NCBI RefSeq assembly: GCF_020829625.1
Contig: NZ_JAIVFX010000005.1
Span: 62,001-126,000, forward strand
Reading direction: 5' to 3'
Length of the DNA: 64,000 nucleotides
DNA from: Nostoc sp. XA010
GTDB taxonomy: Bacteria; Cyanobacteriota; Cyanobacteriia; Cyanobacteriales; Nostocaceae
The notes under the pieces: generated by a model
The model's database searches: none
Told to the model about the DNA's origin: nothing
The model's input: the letters and a program-made list of their open reading frames with translations, nothing else
Translations under genes and position numbers: made by a program
Shown here: positions 25,254 to 35,060 of the stretch, piece after piece
How the letters are laid out: each line of letters starts with the position of its first letter
Position numbering within the stretch: position 1 is the stretch's first letter

Positions 25254-27856
25254 TTTACTTCTTCGCTAAACAGGGAGATCGCTGTGGGTTGATGGTGAAT
25301 GATGTTGCTACAGCAGTGCGCCTCGCTTCCTTGTTCTGCCACAAATTAGGAATTCCTGCTGCACCAGTGTTGGGTAGTAAACGCCAAGAGCAACTGGTAA
25401 AAGTCTACGAACCTATTCTCAAAAATGAGGGTAAGGAAGTTACTAAAGGAGGAATGCATCCTGCATGGCGTTGGTTTAGTCAAATCTGTCCACTTTTACC
25501 TCTAGTGCAATCAGAAGATAAGTGGGAATTTGGCAATGAACCTTGTCACAAGCTTTATCAAAAAGTTCTTGTAGCTGATAATGATGATGATTCTGATGAT
25601 GAAGACTGGCAGGAAAGTGATAAAAAATACACTTGTCCCTTATATTACAAATGTCCACGTCACCATTTAGAACACGATATTGCTACAGCCTTAGTCTGGA
25701 TTTTCACCCCTGCTAGTTTCATTCATACTCGTGTACCCCGCCAGGGATTTGAACAAGACTTGACCTTTGCTGAGGCTGTTTATCGAGAATGTAAATATCT
25801 ATTTGTTGACGAAGCAGATCGCGTGCAGATTCAGTTTGACGAAGAGTTTGCCCCTGATGAAGTCTTAGTCGATGCTTCTGGAAACTCATTTTTAAATAAA
25901 CTCGGACTTAACCTGGCGACAATTTACAATTCCGATCGCGGTGATATGGCAGGCGATCGCTTTGTTGCTTGGACAAGCGCACATTACCATACCCAAAATA
26001 CTACTAACCGCATCTATCACCTACTCCTCACCCACTCTAAATTGGTTGCGTGGTTGGGGCCACTTCCTTTTACAGGTCGTTCTCTATTTGCTCGGATTAT
26101 CCGTGACTTGGTTGATCCGCCTGAGATTCCTGTCTTAGCGAAACCGAAACTAACTCGCCAACAAATCATGGAAGAACGGCGTAAACGCATCATTGAAGCA
26201 GATTTGGCTCCCACAGAGCAACGTCGCCGCCGCAAACAAATGATGGATCAACTAGATGGATTTTTACAACATCCGCTCAACCGCGGTCTTGGTGGTGAGC
26301 TTTCAGGTTTGGCGCTGACAATACTAACTGCGGAAGATGACCGTCAAGCCTTAGCTGAAATTGCTCCTTGGTGCAAAAGATGGATAGAAATCCATAATCT
26401 TTCCCTACCAGATGAGACTCAATTTGAGGAACTAACCCGAAATCTCCAGTTTGCGATTTTAGTCACCATACTCGACAATCGGCTGGGTTTTATAGTTGAT
26501 AATCTGAGCGACCTCGGTCGGGTAATTAACTTGCACGACTCAAGCCAAGACCTTTTACATCGTCCACCGGATGACTTCCTCCCAGTTTTACCAGAATCGC
26601 CAGTGGGAAATATTTTAGGTTTTTTGTATAAGCAAGAACGTAGTGCTAAAAAAGCTGGCAAGTTGGACTATTTCCGTTATGTGGGTGTAGGTCGTGCGTT
26701 ACTGTTAAATTTCCCAAAACTCTTTGCAGTTGACGATTGGGACGGCCCACATACTGTTCTGATATCAGGTACTAGCTATGCTCCTGGTTCGCCAGCCTAT
26801 CATATCAGCGTAAAACCTAAAGTATTGCTGCAACCTAGAACTGGCGAGGCAGGTATAGCTGAGAGTCAATTTTTCTTTAGTCCCAAACAGAATCCGCAAG
26901 CAAACTATATTGCTTTATCAGGATTGCCACCTGCAACACGCAAACTTGCTGCTAAAGAAATGGTGGAGGCTATGTGCTACTCGGTAAGAGGTGGAGAGAG
27001 TTTTCTAGATGGGGTATTTCAGGATTTAGCACAGCGAAAACAACAGCAACCTGAATGGTGGAGCGATCGCGATCGCATCTTGATTGTCGTGGGTAGCTAT
27101 GACGAATCGGAGTGGGTCACGTCTATCTTACAATCGCGCTACCGTTTCGATGTAAACATCAACGATGACGGTATTGCTACCCTCCGGCGTGACAATGCTC
27201 CTACTCATCTTCATGGGATTCTGCGAAGCGAAATCAGGAATTTACAACATTTACCCACCCAAATTGTAGTTGCTCCTTTGATGGCTCTAGAGCGGGGTCA
27301 TAACATCTTGAATGCTCAAGGCAAAGCTGCATTTGGTGCAGTGCTGTTCCTCAACAGACCTATGCCAGTACCTGATAATTGGCAATCTACTGTTCAGCAA
27401 CTCAACGCTTGGGCGCTGAAACACGAAAAAGACTCCACTCTTTATGAAGAAGCTCAATCAATATCGGGGAACCTAACCCTAACTCAGGTTGCAGATATCT
27501 TCTACCAGAATGCCGTTGCCGAGATGGTCAACTTGAACTATACAGCATGGGCTTTTAAGCAACTAACACAAGGAGAGCGATCGGTACTTTGCTGGACTCA
27601 GTTAGTAAGTATCTGGCAAATCATCGGGCGTTTGGTGCGTGGTGGAGTACCAGCAGTAGTCCATTTTATAGATGTGAAATTCGCGCCAAATTCAGCCATT
27701 GACGAACAAGACAGCGAAAGTACTTCACTTTTGGTTGCCATCATCAAGGTACTGGAACCCTATGTAGAAGGTGAGGATGTGCTGGCGCGATCGCTCTATG
27801 GAACTTTTTTAAATGCGTTGAAACAAATGAGAGAAAGAAACTTAAACTATGACTAA
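25241..27856 (+). pseudogene. pPIWI-RE helicase, DinG-like core (second fragment)
   Basis: This frame of 871 codons starts only at a TTG directly behind the broken Walker A. It has a Fe-S type cysteine set (WFSQICP, NEPCHKL, KYTCPLYYKCP), motif II FVDEADRV, and motif VI WQIIGRLVRGG near the end, all in the order of XPD/DinG superfamily-2 helicases. In a pPIWI-RE module the helicase probably opens duplex targets for the PIWI protein. No ribosome site stands before the TTG, and an independently translated fragment would lack the P-loop and so be inactive as ATPase. It overlaps the PIWI gene by eight bases (ATGACTAA). Confidence 0.85.
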
Positions 27857-30608
27857 AATTATTCTTCCTGGTGCTTGGGAACTTACTGCAACGAATCCAA
27901 CATGCAAACTCTCTGCAATGTATGTTCCTACTGCTTGGCGACAAGTCGCCAACAACCTTGCTCAACAGCGTGCCAGACTCCAAGGTAAAAGTTATCGGGC
28001 TGTACCAGTTTATTCCCTCGACCCTTTAATATCTGGTAGTTTTCCCCAAATTATCAAGACTTTGCGTAATGGCTGGCAAAAAGACAATATACCTTGGTTA
28101 TTAGCAACAGAAACTACAGACCTTTCTGACTTGGGTAATTTGATCAAAGATTGGTTGATAGAAGAATTCAGTTCCTTGCAGGATGTCGAGTCACAGCTTA
28201 CAAATCTGAATAATGATGATTGGCAATGGGAAGATTCACAAATCTATGAATTACTGCATCCTCAAAACAAAGTCGAAACAAGCAACCTTTACCAAGCAAT
28301 TCCAGATTACCTTGCTGAGGAGTTTCTCAAAAACCCAAGAGTTTACTTTGGTGCCAATGAGCAGTATGAACTGACATTTTATCGGGTAGTCAGCCTCCAA
28401 GGCGCTGAGTTGATGTCATGGCCTCCCAGCGAAGTTACGGTAACTAAAGGCAAGGAAACAACAGAAACAGCCTATATCTCATTTGTTGTTGAGTTTGTTT
28501 TGCAAACAGTTCCCTGGCGCGAAAAACCTATTGTTTATCATCATTTATCAATTCGACGGTGGCTAACTAAACCTTTGAATTATGTACCTTATCCAGGTGT
28601 AAAAGCTCATATTGGTGATAACCGCCGATGGTTAGATGGACAACGCCAACCCTTTTGCTTTATTCCACTGACGATGAACCGTTATGGAAAGGAAGTGAAA
28701 TGGCCTCAAGCCATCAGCAATCTTTTTTCTCTCAATGACTCTCAACTTCCTGAGGCAAATAATTTCGTTTCTAACCCAAATCAAAACTGGTCAGGCGTCA
28801 ATACAATTCCTAGTGGGATTCAAGCTGCGATCGCCTACACTTCTAAATTAGGAGAACCACCCTGTTTCCCTGGTGTCAGTCCACAAGATTTGGCTAGTTT
28901 AGATCAAGCTATTGAAGCACATCTCCCTGTTCAGAGAGTGGGTGAGGCTGAAAGGGTGACAGGTAACGTTTTTATTTTCTGGCCTTTGGAGAAACCCAAA
29001 CAGAAAATTATTCCTCTCCTTGCTGACGATGATATCCAATCTCCCCAGCCTAAAAAAGCCAAGAAATCTGATAACCCCAATCATTCACATACACCAATGC
29101 TGCGACCAAAATTAGCAGCGCCAGCAGTATTTCGTGAAGCTGAAAATCCCCTCCGTACCATACTTATTGTGTGGGAAACTCCACAGTGTCGTGATGCACT
29201 AGTTGCTGAAATTTGCCAGTTACTGTATTTATCACCCACAAAAGTAGAAAATATTTATCAAGGTTCCTGCGGTTCTCTGTGTATCAAGACTCAACATGTT
29301 GGCGACCTCACACAAGACCTGGAAATTCAACATTTCTCTGAAGCAAGGAAAACTTATCAACAGCAACGCCCTAATTTATTAGTAGAGCGCATTAATCAAA
29401 TTACCGCGTTCCTACCCCAAAGTAAAGAACTAAGTGGGGCATTAATCGAAATTAGACCGAAACCTCGTATATCCGAGGCCGATCCCAAGTTGGCGTGGCG
29501 AATTGGGGCAATGAAAGCAGGCTATCTCAATCAACACATTCACCGAATAACCACCGTAAATGATGCAGAAAAACTGAAAAAATCTGGTTTGGAACCAGTA
29601 AAACGAGCAGTATCAGACTTACTAAGGCAATTTGGGATTTTACCCGATACTCCTTTAATTAATCGCAAAAAAGATGGCACTGATCCTGATGTTTGGTTAA
29701 TGTGCTTTTATGTCCTACGCCGCACCCGCAAAACCAATGCCGAAAACATTCCCAAAACTGTTGTTTTGATGATCAGAGTAAATCCAATAACAGCTAAAGT
29801 AGAGTTAACAACTCCTGATTTATTTAAAGAACAAGGCTGGATATCATATCCTCTCGGACTCGCGCATCTTCTTGATGAAGACTGGGATTCTAACTCTTAT
29901 GATGAAAGTAATGAAGAGCTTGATGATGAACAAAAGCGTAAAGAGCAAACGAAAGAACAAAAGCTAATCAATAAATTCGTTTCTGAATGTTTGCAAGAGT
30001 GTTTAAATACTCCAATTACTGATAATAAACCCCCGCGTGTACTGTTCATGACAGAGGCACTAAATGCCCGCAAAATGCTGAACTGGCTACAAAACCAAAA
30101 TTTACTAACTAATGACCCACTGCAAGCACTAAAACAGTACCTTTCACAAGAACAAATCAATCGTCTATGGGTTGTGCGCTTACGAATTGCAGATAGTGGT
30201 GAAGTACCAGTCGCTATTGTTAAAGATTCTCCTGGGAGCCGAACTAGTGGAGTTTACCGATGGCAGGGTGTGTGTGATTATGGGGAGCGATCGCTCTACC
30301 TGAGCGTTAGAAAGGCGTTGTATACTGAACGAGGCACAACAATATTACAAAAAAATCAGTCTCGGCTTGATAATGGCAGCAAGCAAGCTGGAAGAGCCAG
30401 AATCTTAGAAATAGCCTTGATTCATCACCCAGAAATCAAGGGCGACAGGCTAGCTCACTTTGTCCACTCTCTCCGAAGTCGCTGGCCTTATTTTGCAAAT
30501 GACGTTTCCTTGCCTTTGCCTTTTCCCTTTGCAATCAAGGCTAAAGAGTATGCTGTCAGCGCTAAAGATCCTATAGAACCCTCAGAGACTGACGATTCCA
30601 ATTTTTAA
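27849..30608 (+). CDS. pPIWI-RE protein (PIWI/Argonaute-related, RNase H fold)
   Basis: The 919-residue protein starts with an all-beta/alpha N-terminal domain (about residues 1-400). MID-like LRTILIVWETPQCRDALVAE follows at about 435. PIWI/RNase H-like elements come next (ALIEIRPKPRISEADPKLAW, AMKAGYLNQHIH, DPDVWLMCFYVLRR). The C-terminus HHPEIKGDRLAHFVHSLRS and LPLPFPFAIKAKEYAV is the usual PIWI ending that holds the guide end. This matches the pPIWI-RE family, described computationally as a third prokaryotic PIWI group that works with a helicase and an REase. It probably binds a nucleic-acid guide. Catalytic acidic residues could not be assigned with confidence by eye. Confidence 0.85.
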   Translation: MTKIILPGAWELTATNPTCKLSAMYVPTAWRQVANNLAQQRARLQGKSYRAVPVYSLDPLISGSFPQIIKTLRNGWQKDNIPWLLATETTDLSDLGNLIKDWLIEEFSSLQDVESQLTNLNNDDWQWEDSQIYELLHPQNKVETSNLYQAIPDYLAEEFLKNPRVYFGANEQYELTFYRVVSLQGAELMSWPPSEVTVTKGKETTETAYISFVVEFVLQTVPWREKPIVYHHLSIRRWLTKPLNYVPYPGVKAHIGDNRRWLDGQRQPFCFIPLTMNRYGKEVKWPQAISNLFSLNDSQLPEANNFVSNPNQNWSGVNTIPSGIQAAIAYTSKLGEPPCFPGVSPQDLASLDQAIEAHLPVQRVGEAERVTGNVFIFWPLEKPKQKIIPLLADDDIQSPQPKKAKKSDNPNHSHTPMLRPKLAAPAVFREAENPLRTILIVWETPQCRDALVAEICQLLYLSPTKVENIYQGSCGSLCIKTQHVGDLTQDLEIQHFSEARKTYQQQRPNLLVERINQITAFLPQSKELSGALIEIRPKPRISEADPKLAWRIGAMKAGYLNQHIHRITTVNDAEKLKKSGLEPVKRAVSDLLRQFGILPDTPLINRKKDGTDPDVWLMCFYVLRRTRKTNAENIPKTVVLMIRVNPITAKVELTTPDLFKEQGWISYPLGLAHLLDEDWDSNSYDESNEELDDEQKRKEQTKEQKLINKFVSECLQECLNTPITDNKPPRVLFMTEALNARKMLNWLQNQNLLTNDPLQALKQYLSQEQINRLWVVRLRIADSGEVPVAIVKDSPGSRTSGVYRWQGVCDYGERSLYLSVRKALYTERGTTILQKNQSRLDNGSKQAGRARILEIALIHHPEIKGDRLAHFVHSLRSRWPYFANDVSLPLPFPFAIKAKEYAVSAKDPIEPSETDDSNF

Positions 30609-30721
30609 CAACGAAACTACCTTTCAGATTTTGCAACAATATTAAATCGTTGGCTGTTAACCGCAAAGATTGGTAACAATAGGAATAAGCACAACGTTTT
30701 CCTAAAAAACAGTTTTTCAAT

Positions 30722-31450
30722 ATGAGCAATACCAGTAATTTTCGTGAAGCAATCCGTGAGGCTAAATCTCACGCCCTCGTTGGCCCAAACGTAATTGCCA
30801 ACGCCCTCCCCTACGTCGGTGGTGGTTTGGTGCTAACGGCATTAGGAACCTACGGCGGTTTGGGAGTTATCCGTACTAACCCCGGCATATTCTTTCCCAC
30901 CTTCATTGGTGCGGTGATTTTGGAGTTAATTTTGTTCTTTGTTGCCCAAAATGTTGCCCAAAAAGGTAATAAGGGGCTTGCACTACCCCTGTTGGCAACC
31001 TACAGCCTCTTGTCTGGATATACCCTCAGTGGCTTGGTGTATGTTGCCTTGAGATCCCAAGGTGTTGGCATTCAAGGCATTGGTTTAGCTGCCCTTGGTT
31101 GTGGCGTTACCTTTATTGCTGCCCGTCAAATTGGTTCAAATCTTTCTGAACAAGATGGGATGGCTTTGACGAAAACCATCAATCTCGGCGTTATCGCCTT
31201 GGTGGTTGTGTGCCTAGCCCAATTCGGATTTGCCATGTTTGGTGTTTATACGCCAAATTGGTTAGAAATTGCCATCTCCGGTTTAGGAGTATTCCTGTTT
31301 GTTGGGGTTTCTGTTGTCGATTTCTACATCTTGCCCCGCACTTACAGCGATGACCAATATCTGCCTGCTGCTTTATCGATGTACCTTACTTACATCAACT
31401 TGTTCGTCTTTATCTTGCGGTTGCTAATTGCCATCAATGGCCGCGATTAA
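30722..31450 (+). CDS. Bax inhibitor-1 / YccA family membrane protein
   Basis: The 242-residue integral membrane protein has about seven hydrophobic segments from residue 28 on. The family features are LPLLATYSLLSGYTLSGLVY after the third helix, and the end part FLFVGVSVVDFYILPRTYSDD with an acidic helix followed by YINLFVFILRLL. BI-1/YccA proteins are linked to calcium or pH leak and to FtsH modulation in bacteria; a specific role here is unknown. It is transcribed alone between the pPIWI-RE operon and a clear terminator at 31491. ATG 30722 gives the normal N-terminus. Confidence 0.88.
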   Translation: MSNTSNFREAIREAKSHALVGPNVIANALPYVGGGLVLTALGTYGGLGVIRTNPGIFFPTFIGAVILELILFFVAQNVAQKGNKGLALPLLATYSLLSGYTLSGLVYVALRSQGVGIQGIGLAALGCGVTFIAARQIGSNLSEQDGMALTKTINLGVIALVVVCLAQFGFAMFGVYTPNWLEIAISGLGVFLFVGVSVVDFYILPRTYSDDQYLPAALSMYLTYINLFVFILRLLIAINGRD

Positions 31451-31490
31451 TCGTCTGTAGACACTAATACAAGTAAAGTTTTATAAAGTA

Positions 31491-31527
31491 AAAACCGTGG
31501 TTGAATTTTTAGCAACCACGGTTTTTT
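31491..31527 (+). terminator. Intrinsic terminator of the BI-1-like gene
   Basis: The 13-bp stem AAAACCGTGGTTG/CAACCACGGTTTT (31491-31503 and 31513-31525) has a 9-base loop and ends in a T6 run. It sits 41 bases after the stop codon. Confidence 0.9.
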
Positions 31528-31581
31528 CATCTGTTTAACAGTAGGATATGTAGATAAGTTAAGCCTCAAGTGAGCAAAACT

Positions 31582-32734
31582 ATGCTTGAACTCTTAAATA
31601 TTAAAATTGAAGTAGAAAAGTTGTCTAATATCTTGGGTAAGGCTGAGGATTGTCTTTGACCTCCAATATTTGACTGCAAGAATTCAATATTTAAATCAAG
31701 TAATTGCTCAACCGGACTTTTGGAATAATCCAACTCGTGCTTATGAAGTACTTCAAGAAATTGAATACTCCATATTCTATAAGCATCAGAAATATCAGCG
31801 CTGGTGTTCGATTCTAGAAGATATCAAAGCTGCGTTGGAATTGTTGGAATTATCAGCCGATGAGCAATTGTGGCAAGAGGTGCAAAGCAACCTTACCCAA
31901 CTCCAACAAGAACTCGAAACAGCAGAAATACGACAATTATTGTCTGACCCCCACGACAAAAAAGGTGCATTTCTGACTATTACTGCTGAGGTTGATAATG
32001 CAGACAGTCAATACTGGGCTTATATGTTGCTGCAAATGTACTGTCGTTGGGGAAAAAGCCACAATTATCCATTAGATATAGTAGAGATTTCTGAGGGAAA
32101 TGAAGCCGGAATTAAGTATGCAACCTTAGAAATTACAACACGTTATGTATACGGCTACCTCAAATCAGAAACAGGCACACATCAACTACAACAGATATCG
32201 CCCTTCGATATTATTAATAGCTTGCGGACGAGTTTCGCTAGTGTAGAAGTTATCCCAATATTGGGTGAGTCTGTTGAGTGGGAGATTCCAGAGAAGGATT
32301 TGGAAATTACTTGGCCTCGCTATCGGGGGAATGTCAACCATGTAGAAACATGGGTAAATATGGTTCACATTCGTACCGGAATTAGTGTATTTTGCGATCA
32401 AGAGCGTAGTCTGATGCAAAACAAAGAGAAAGCCTTAGCTATTCTCAAGAGTAAACTGTTTACGATGCCTACGACTGGCTACGCCTACGCACTACCCCAA
32501 GGTGTCCAAATTGACAAAATTCAACCTCGACAGATAAAACCTCTATCTAATAAGCTCATCCGTGAATATATCTTGCATCCTTACACCAAGGTGAAAGATT
32601 TACATACCAATGTAGAAACACCTGCTGCGACAGAGGTATTAGACGGTAAAATTGATTTTTTTATTAAAGCCTATCTGCAACAGCTAAATCACACTACTTC
32701 AATGACCCAAGAAGCGCTTGATAATTCCAAGTAA
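31582..32734 (+). CDS. Release factor 2 paralogue without GGQ motif, with RF2-type +1 frameshift
   Basis: The protein has about 383 residues if made like RF2: a 24-codon first frame from ATG 31582 ends at CTT-TGA-C (31654-31660), and a +1 shift continues into the frame that ends at 32734. Alignment with prfB just downstream shows the same domains. The stop-codon reading motif SPF is kept (QISPFDI). The catalytic loop is lost: where RF2 has [14 protein letters not shown] this protein has RYRGNVNHVE, so GGQ is deleted. A stretch after the GGQ region is replaced by repeat-derived sequence (32466-32490). It could still recognise stop codons but should not hydrolyse peptidyl-tRNA. An inhibitor, regulator or decaying copy are all possible. 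Confidence 0.85.
32466..32490 (+). repeat. Dispersed repeat (GGCTACGCCTACGC family), copy B, inside the RF2 paralogue
   Basis: TGCCTACGACTGGCTACGCC and the following TACGC resemble the copies at 18170 and 35626. Here it forms coding sequence (MPTTGYAYALPQ) in a place where prfB has ordinary family residues, so it looks like an in-frame insertion or replacement. Confidence 0.6.
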
Positions 32735-32859
32735 ATTTTGTAACTTATACAAGTAGTGCAGAAAAAACCTGCCCAACTACAGCTAAAATCAAGAAACATA
32801 AGTAGAATAAAGAGCAATTTTCCACTACTAGCGCTCTATCTCTCATTACAGCAAGCACT

Positions 32860-33982
32860 ATGGAAGTTTTAGAACTCAAACGCGAAATCGAAACGTTGTC
32901 TGGCCGCCTGGGTAAAACCCAGGACTATCTTTGACGTACCTGCACTGACAGCCAAAATTCAAGACCTCGAAAAAATATCAGCACAGCCAGAATTTTGGAA
33001 TGACCAAACCCAGGCCCAACAAACTCTGCAAGAACTCAATGACCTGAAAGCCCACCTCCAGCAATATGATCAGTGGCACGCCAACCTCGAAGATACTAAG
33101 GCAGTTGTTGAGTTGTTGGAGTTAGAAACTGATGAGGCACTACTCCAAGAAGCAGAATCTACCATTACTAAACTGAATCGTGACCTGGATCAGTGGGAGT
33201 TACAACAGTTACTTTCTGGCCCCTATGATGCGGAAGGTGCTGTACTGACAATTAGTGCTGGCGCTGGTGGCACAGATGCTCAAGACTGGGGATTTATGCT
33301 GATGCGGATGTACACCCGTTGGGGCGAAGCTCACGGCTATAAGGTAACTTTAGCTGAAGAGTCAGAGGGTGATGAAGCCGGAATTAAATCGGCAACCCTA
33401 GAAATTACCGGTCGCTATGCTTATGGTTACTTGCGATCGGAAATGGGTACACATCGCTTAGTGCGGATTTCACCTTTTAATGCCAACGGCAAGCGACAAA
33501 CCAGTTTTGCAGGGGTGGAAGTGATGCCGCAGATTGATAACTCTGTGCAATTGGATATTCCAGACAAAGATTTGGAAATCACTACAACTCGTTCTGGTGG
33601 TAAAGGTGGGCAAAACGTCAACAAAGTAGAAACTGCGGTGCGGATTGTTCACCTTCCCACAGGTCTTGCCGTGCGCTGTACAGAAGAGCGATCGCAGTTG
33701 CAAAATAAAGAAAAAGCTCTAAATCGTCTTAAAGCAAAGCTGTTGGTCATCGCCAAGGAGCAACGCGCCCAAGAAATTGCCGAAATTCGTGGCGATATGG
33801 TGGAAGCCTCCTGGGGAAACCAAATCCGTAACTATGTGTTTCACCCTTACCAGATGGTGAAGGATTTGCGTACAAATACAGAAACGACGGCGATTGGCGA
33901 CGTGATGAATGGCGAACTTGATCCATTCATTCAAGCTTATCTGCGCCAAGAAAATAAATTAGTAGAAAATACTTCTGCATAA
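32860..33982 (+). CDS. prfB: Peptide chain release factor 2 with programmed +1 frameshift
   Basis: The start is ATG 32860 ([14 protein letters not shown]). The first frame runs to the in-frame TGA at 32932-32934 in CTT-TGA-C, the classic autoregulatory RF2 site, with AGGA at 32921 as the internal Shine-Dalgarno-like stimulator. After a +1 shift the frame is open to 33982, for about 373 residues. The UAA/UGA-reading motif SPF (RISPFNA) and the catalytic GGQ ([13 protein letters not shown]) are present, so it is the true RF2. Low RF2 would favour the frameshift and restore synthesis. It precedes DUF3285, ybeY, dgkA and a trpG/pabA-type gene, an order I recall from other cyanobacteria. Confidence 0.95.
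32921..32935 (+). promoter_or_regulatory. RF2 programmed +1 frameshift site
   Basis: AGGACTATCTTTGAC holds a Shine-Dalgarno-like AGGA, then CTT TGA C. The zero frame stops at TGA, and the +1 frame continues with GAC. The paralogue has the same CTTTGAC at 31654-31660. Confidence 0.9.
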
Positions 33983-33996
33983 TTTGGGATTGTTTG

Positions 33997-34048
33997 CAAG
34001 TGCTAAGTAATTAATTTTAATATTACTTAGCACTTGTTATTTATTTTT
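33997..34048 (+). terminator. Intrinsic terminator of prfB
   Basis: A perfect 15-bp stem, CAAGTGCTAAGTAAT at 33997-34011 and its complement at 34022-34036, has a 10-base loop and is followed by TTATTTATTTTTC. Confidence 0.85.
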
Positions 34049-34184
34049 CTAAGATTGGCGCGATTGCATAGCATTCCTTCTTATTGGGGCGTTTTCAGAT
34101 AAATTCCTTAGCAATATACAGGCGATCGCCATTCTATCTCAGACCAACTGTTACAGTTATAAAAGAGTCTGTGGACAAATAACT

Positions 34185-34340
34185 ATGAGCAACACTCCTT
34201 CAACAGAACCTCAACCTAGCTACGTAAAACTCGCCATGCGAAACATGGTGCGGAAGGGTGGAACTTCCCTAAAGCATTTTGCGTTGACTGCCGTAGGGCT
34301 TTTATCTCTCCTTGTTGGTCTTGCTTACCTAACTCACTAG
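34185..34340 (+). CDS. DUF3285 small membrane protein
   Basis: The 51-residue protein begins MSNTPSTEPQPSYVKLAMRN and ends with one hydrophobic helix (FALTAVGLLSLLVGLAYLTH). The basic stretch RNMVRKGGTSLKHF in front of the helix is characteristic of DUF3285, a small protein conserved in cyanobacteria. In my recollection it often precedes ybeY, as here, where ybeY follows after 33 bases. Function unknown; single-span membrane location is inferred. Confidence 0.8.
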   Translation: MSNTPSTEPQPSYVKLAMRNMVRKGGTSLKHFALTAVGLLSLLVGLAYLTH

Positions 34341-34373
34341 CAAAAAACCGTAAACCTCAGATTAGGAGACTAT

Positions 34374-34907
34374 GTGCCCCTGAGCGTTGAACTATACGTA
34401 GAAGATGATTTTTACGAGTTGTCCCCGACAACATCTGTAAAAATTGATCATACTGATCCCCGAATTACTCCTGAAACTTGGGAAAATTGGTTTAATCACT
34501 GGTTGGAAATCCTTCACCCTCATATTCCACCAGCGCCAAGCTATGAAATCGGGCTGCGTTTGACAGATGACTTGCAAATTCAAGAACTGAATGCCCAATA
34601 TCGTCAACAAAATAAGCCCACAGACGTTTTAGCCTTTGCTGCTTTGGAGGTGGATTTTCCTCAAAGCAAAGAGATGCTTGCTTCTGTACCATTATACTTA
34701 GGTGATATTATCGTGTCTGTAGATACAGCACAACGTCAAGCTCAACAGCAGGAACATAGCTTACCCACTGAGCTAGCCTGGTTAGCTAGTCACGGTTTGT
34801 TACATCTCTTAGGCTGGGATCATCCTGATGAAGAAAGTTTGGGGCGAATGTTAGAACAGCAAGTGAGATTGCTGAATGCAATAGGTATTCCTATTGACAT
34901 GGAATAG
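34374..34907 (+). CDS. ybeY: Endoribonuclease YbeY (rRNA maturation factor)
   Basis: The 177-residue metalloprotein ends with the UPF0054 zinc motif HGLLHLLGWDH (H-x3-H-x5-H, about residues 140-150). It starts at a GTG (34374), preceded by ATTAGGAGAC. The overlapping ATG at 34372 leads only to a stop after three codons. LRLTDDLQIQELNAQYR and PTDVLAFA are also family features. YbeY is a single-strand-specific RNase needed for 16S rRNA 3' end maturation and ribosome quality control. A start longer than usual gives about 40 extra N-terminal residues, common in cyanobacteria. Confidence 0.95.
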   Translation: MPLSVELYVEDDFYELSPTTSVKIDHTDPRITPETWENWFNHWLEILHPHIPPAPSYEIGLRLTDDLQIQELNAQYRQQNKPTDVLAFAALEVDFPQSKEMLASVPLYLGDIIVSVDTAQRQAQQQEHSLPTELAWLASHGLLHLLGWDHPDEESLGRMLEQQVRLLNAIGIPIDME

Positions 34908-35060
34908 TAGTAGTTGGTGTATTTCTATAGTGTTAATTTTGGGTAATACTTTTATAATACTTCTGTGGAAAATTGCTTAAAGATTGCCTCAAAGTTAATT
35001 CCGCCATTAAAATCGGCGAATATTCCCACGTAGCAACTCTGTTTTTGTGTTTTTAAGTCT

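Noticed and set aside
25225-25260. Programmed -1 frameshift in the pPIWI-RE helicase
   Set aside because: No X-XXY-YYZ slippery heptamer and no strong downstream structure could be seen, so mutation or sequencing error is preferred.
32521-32734. RF2 paralogue as a class I rescue factor of the ArfB/YaeJ type
   Set aside because: Those proteins keep GGQ and lack SPF; this protein shows the opposite pattern.
32932-32934. In-frame TGA near the start of prfB taken as pseudogene evidence
   Set aside because: It is the well-known autoregulatory CTT-TGA-C site of RF2; the +1 frame continues directly.
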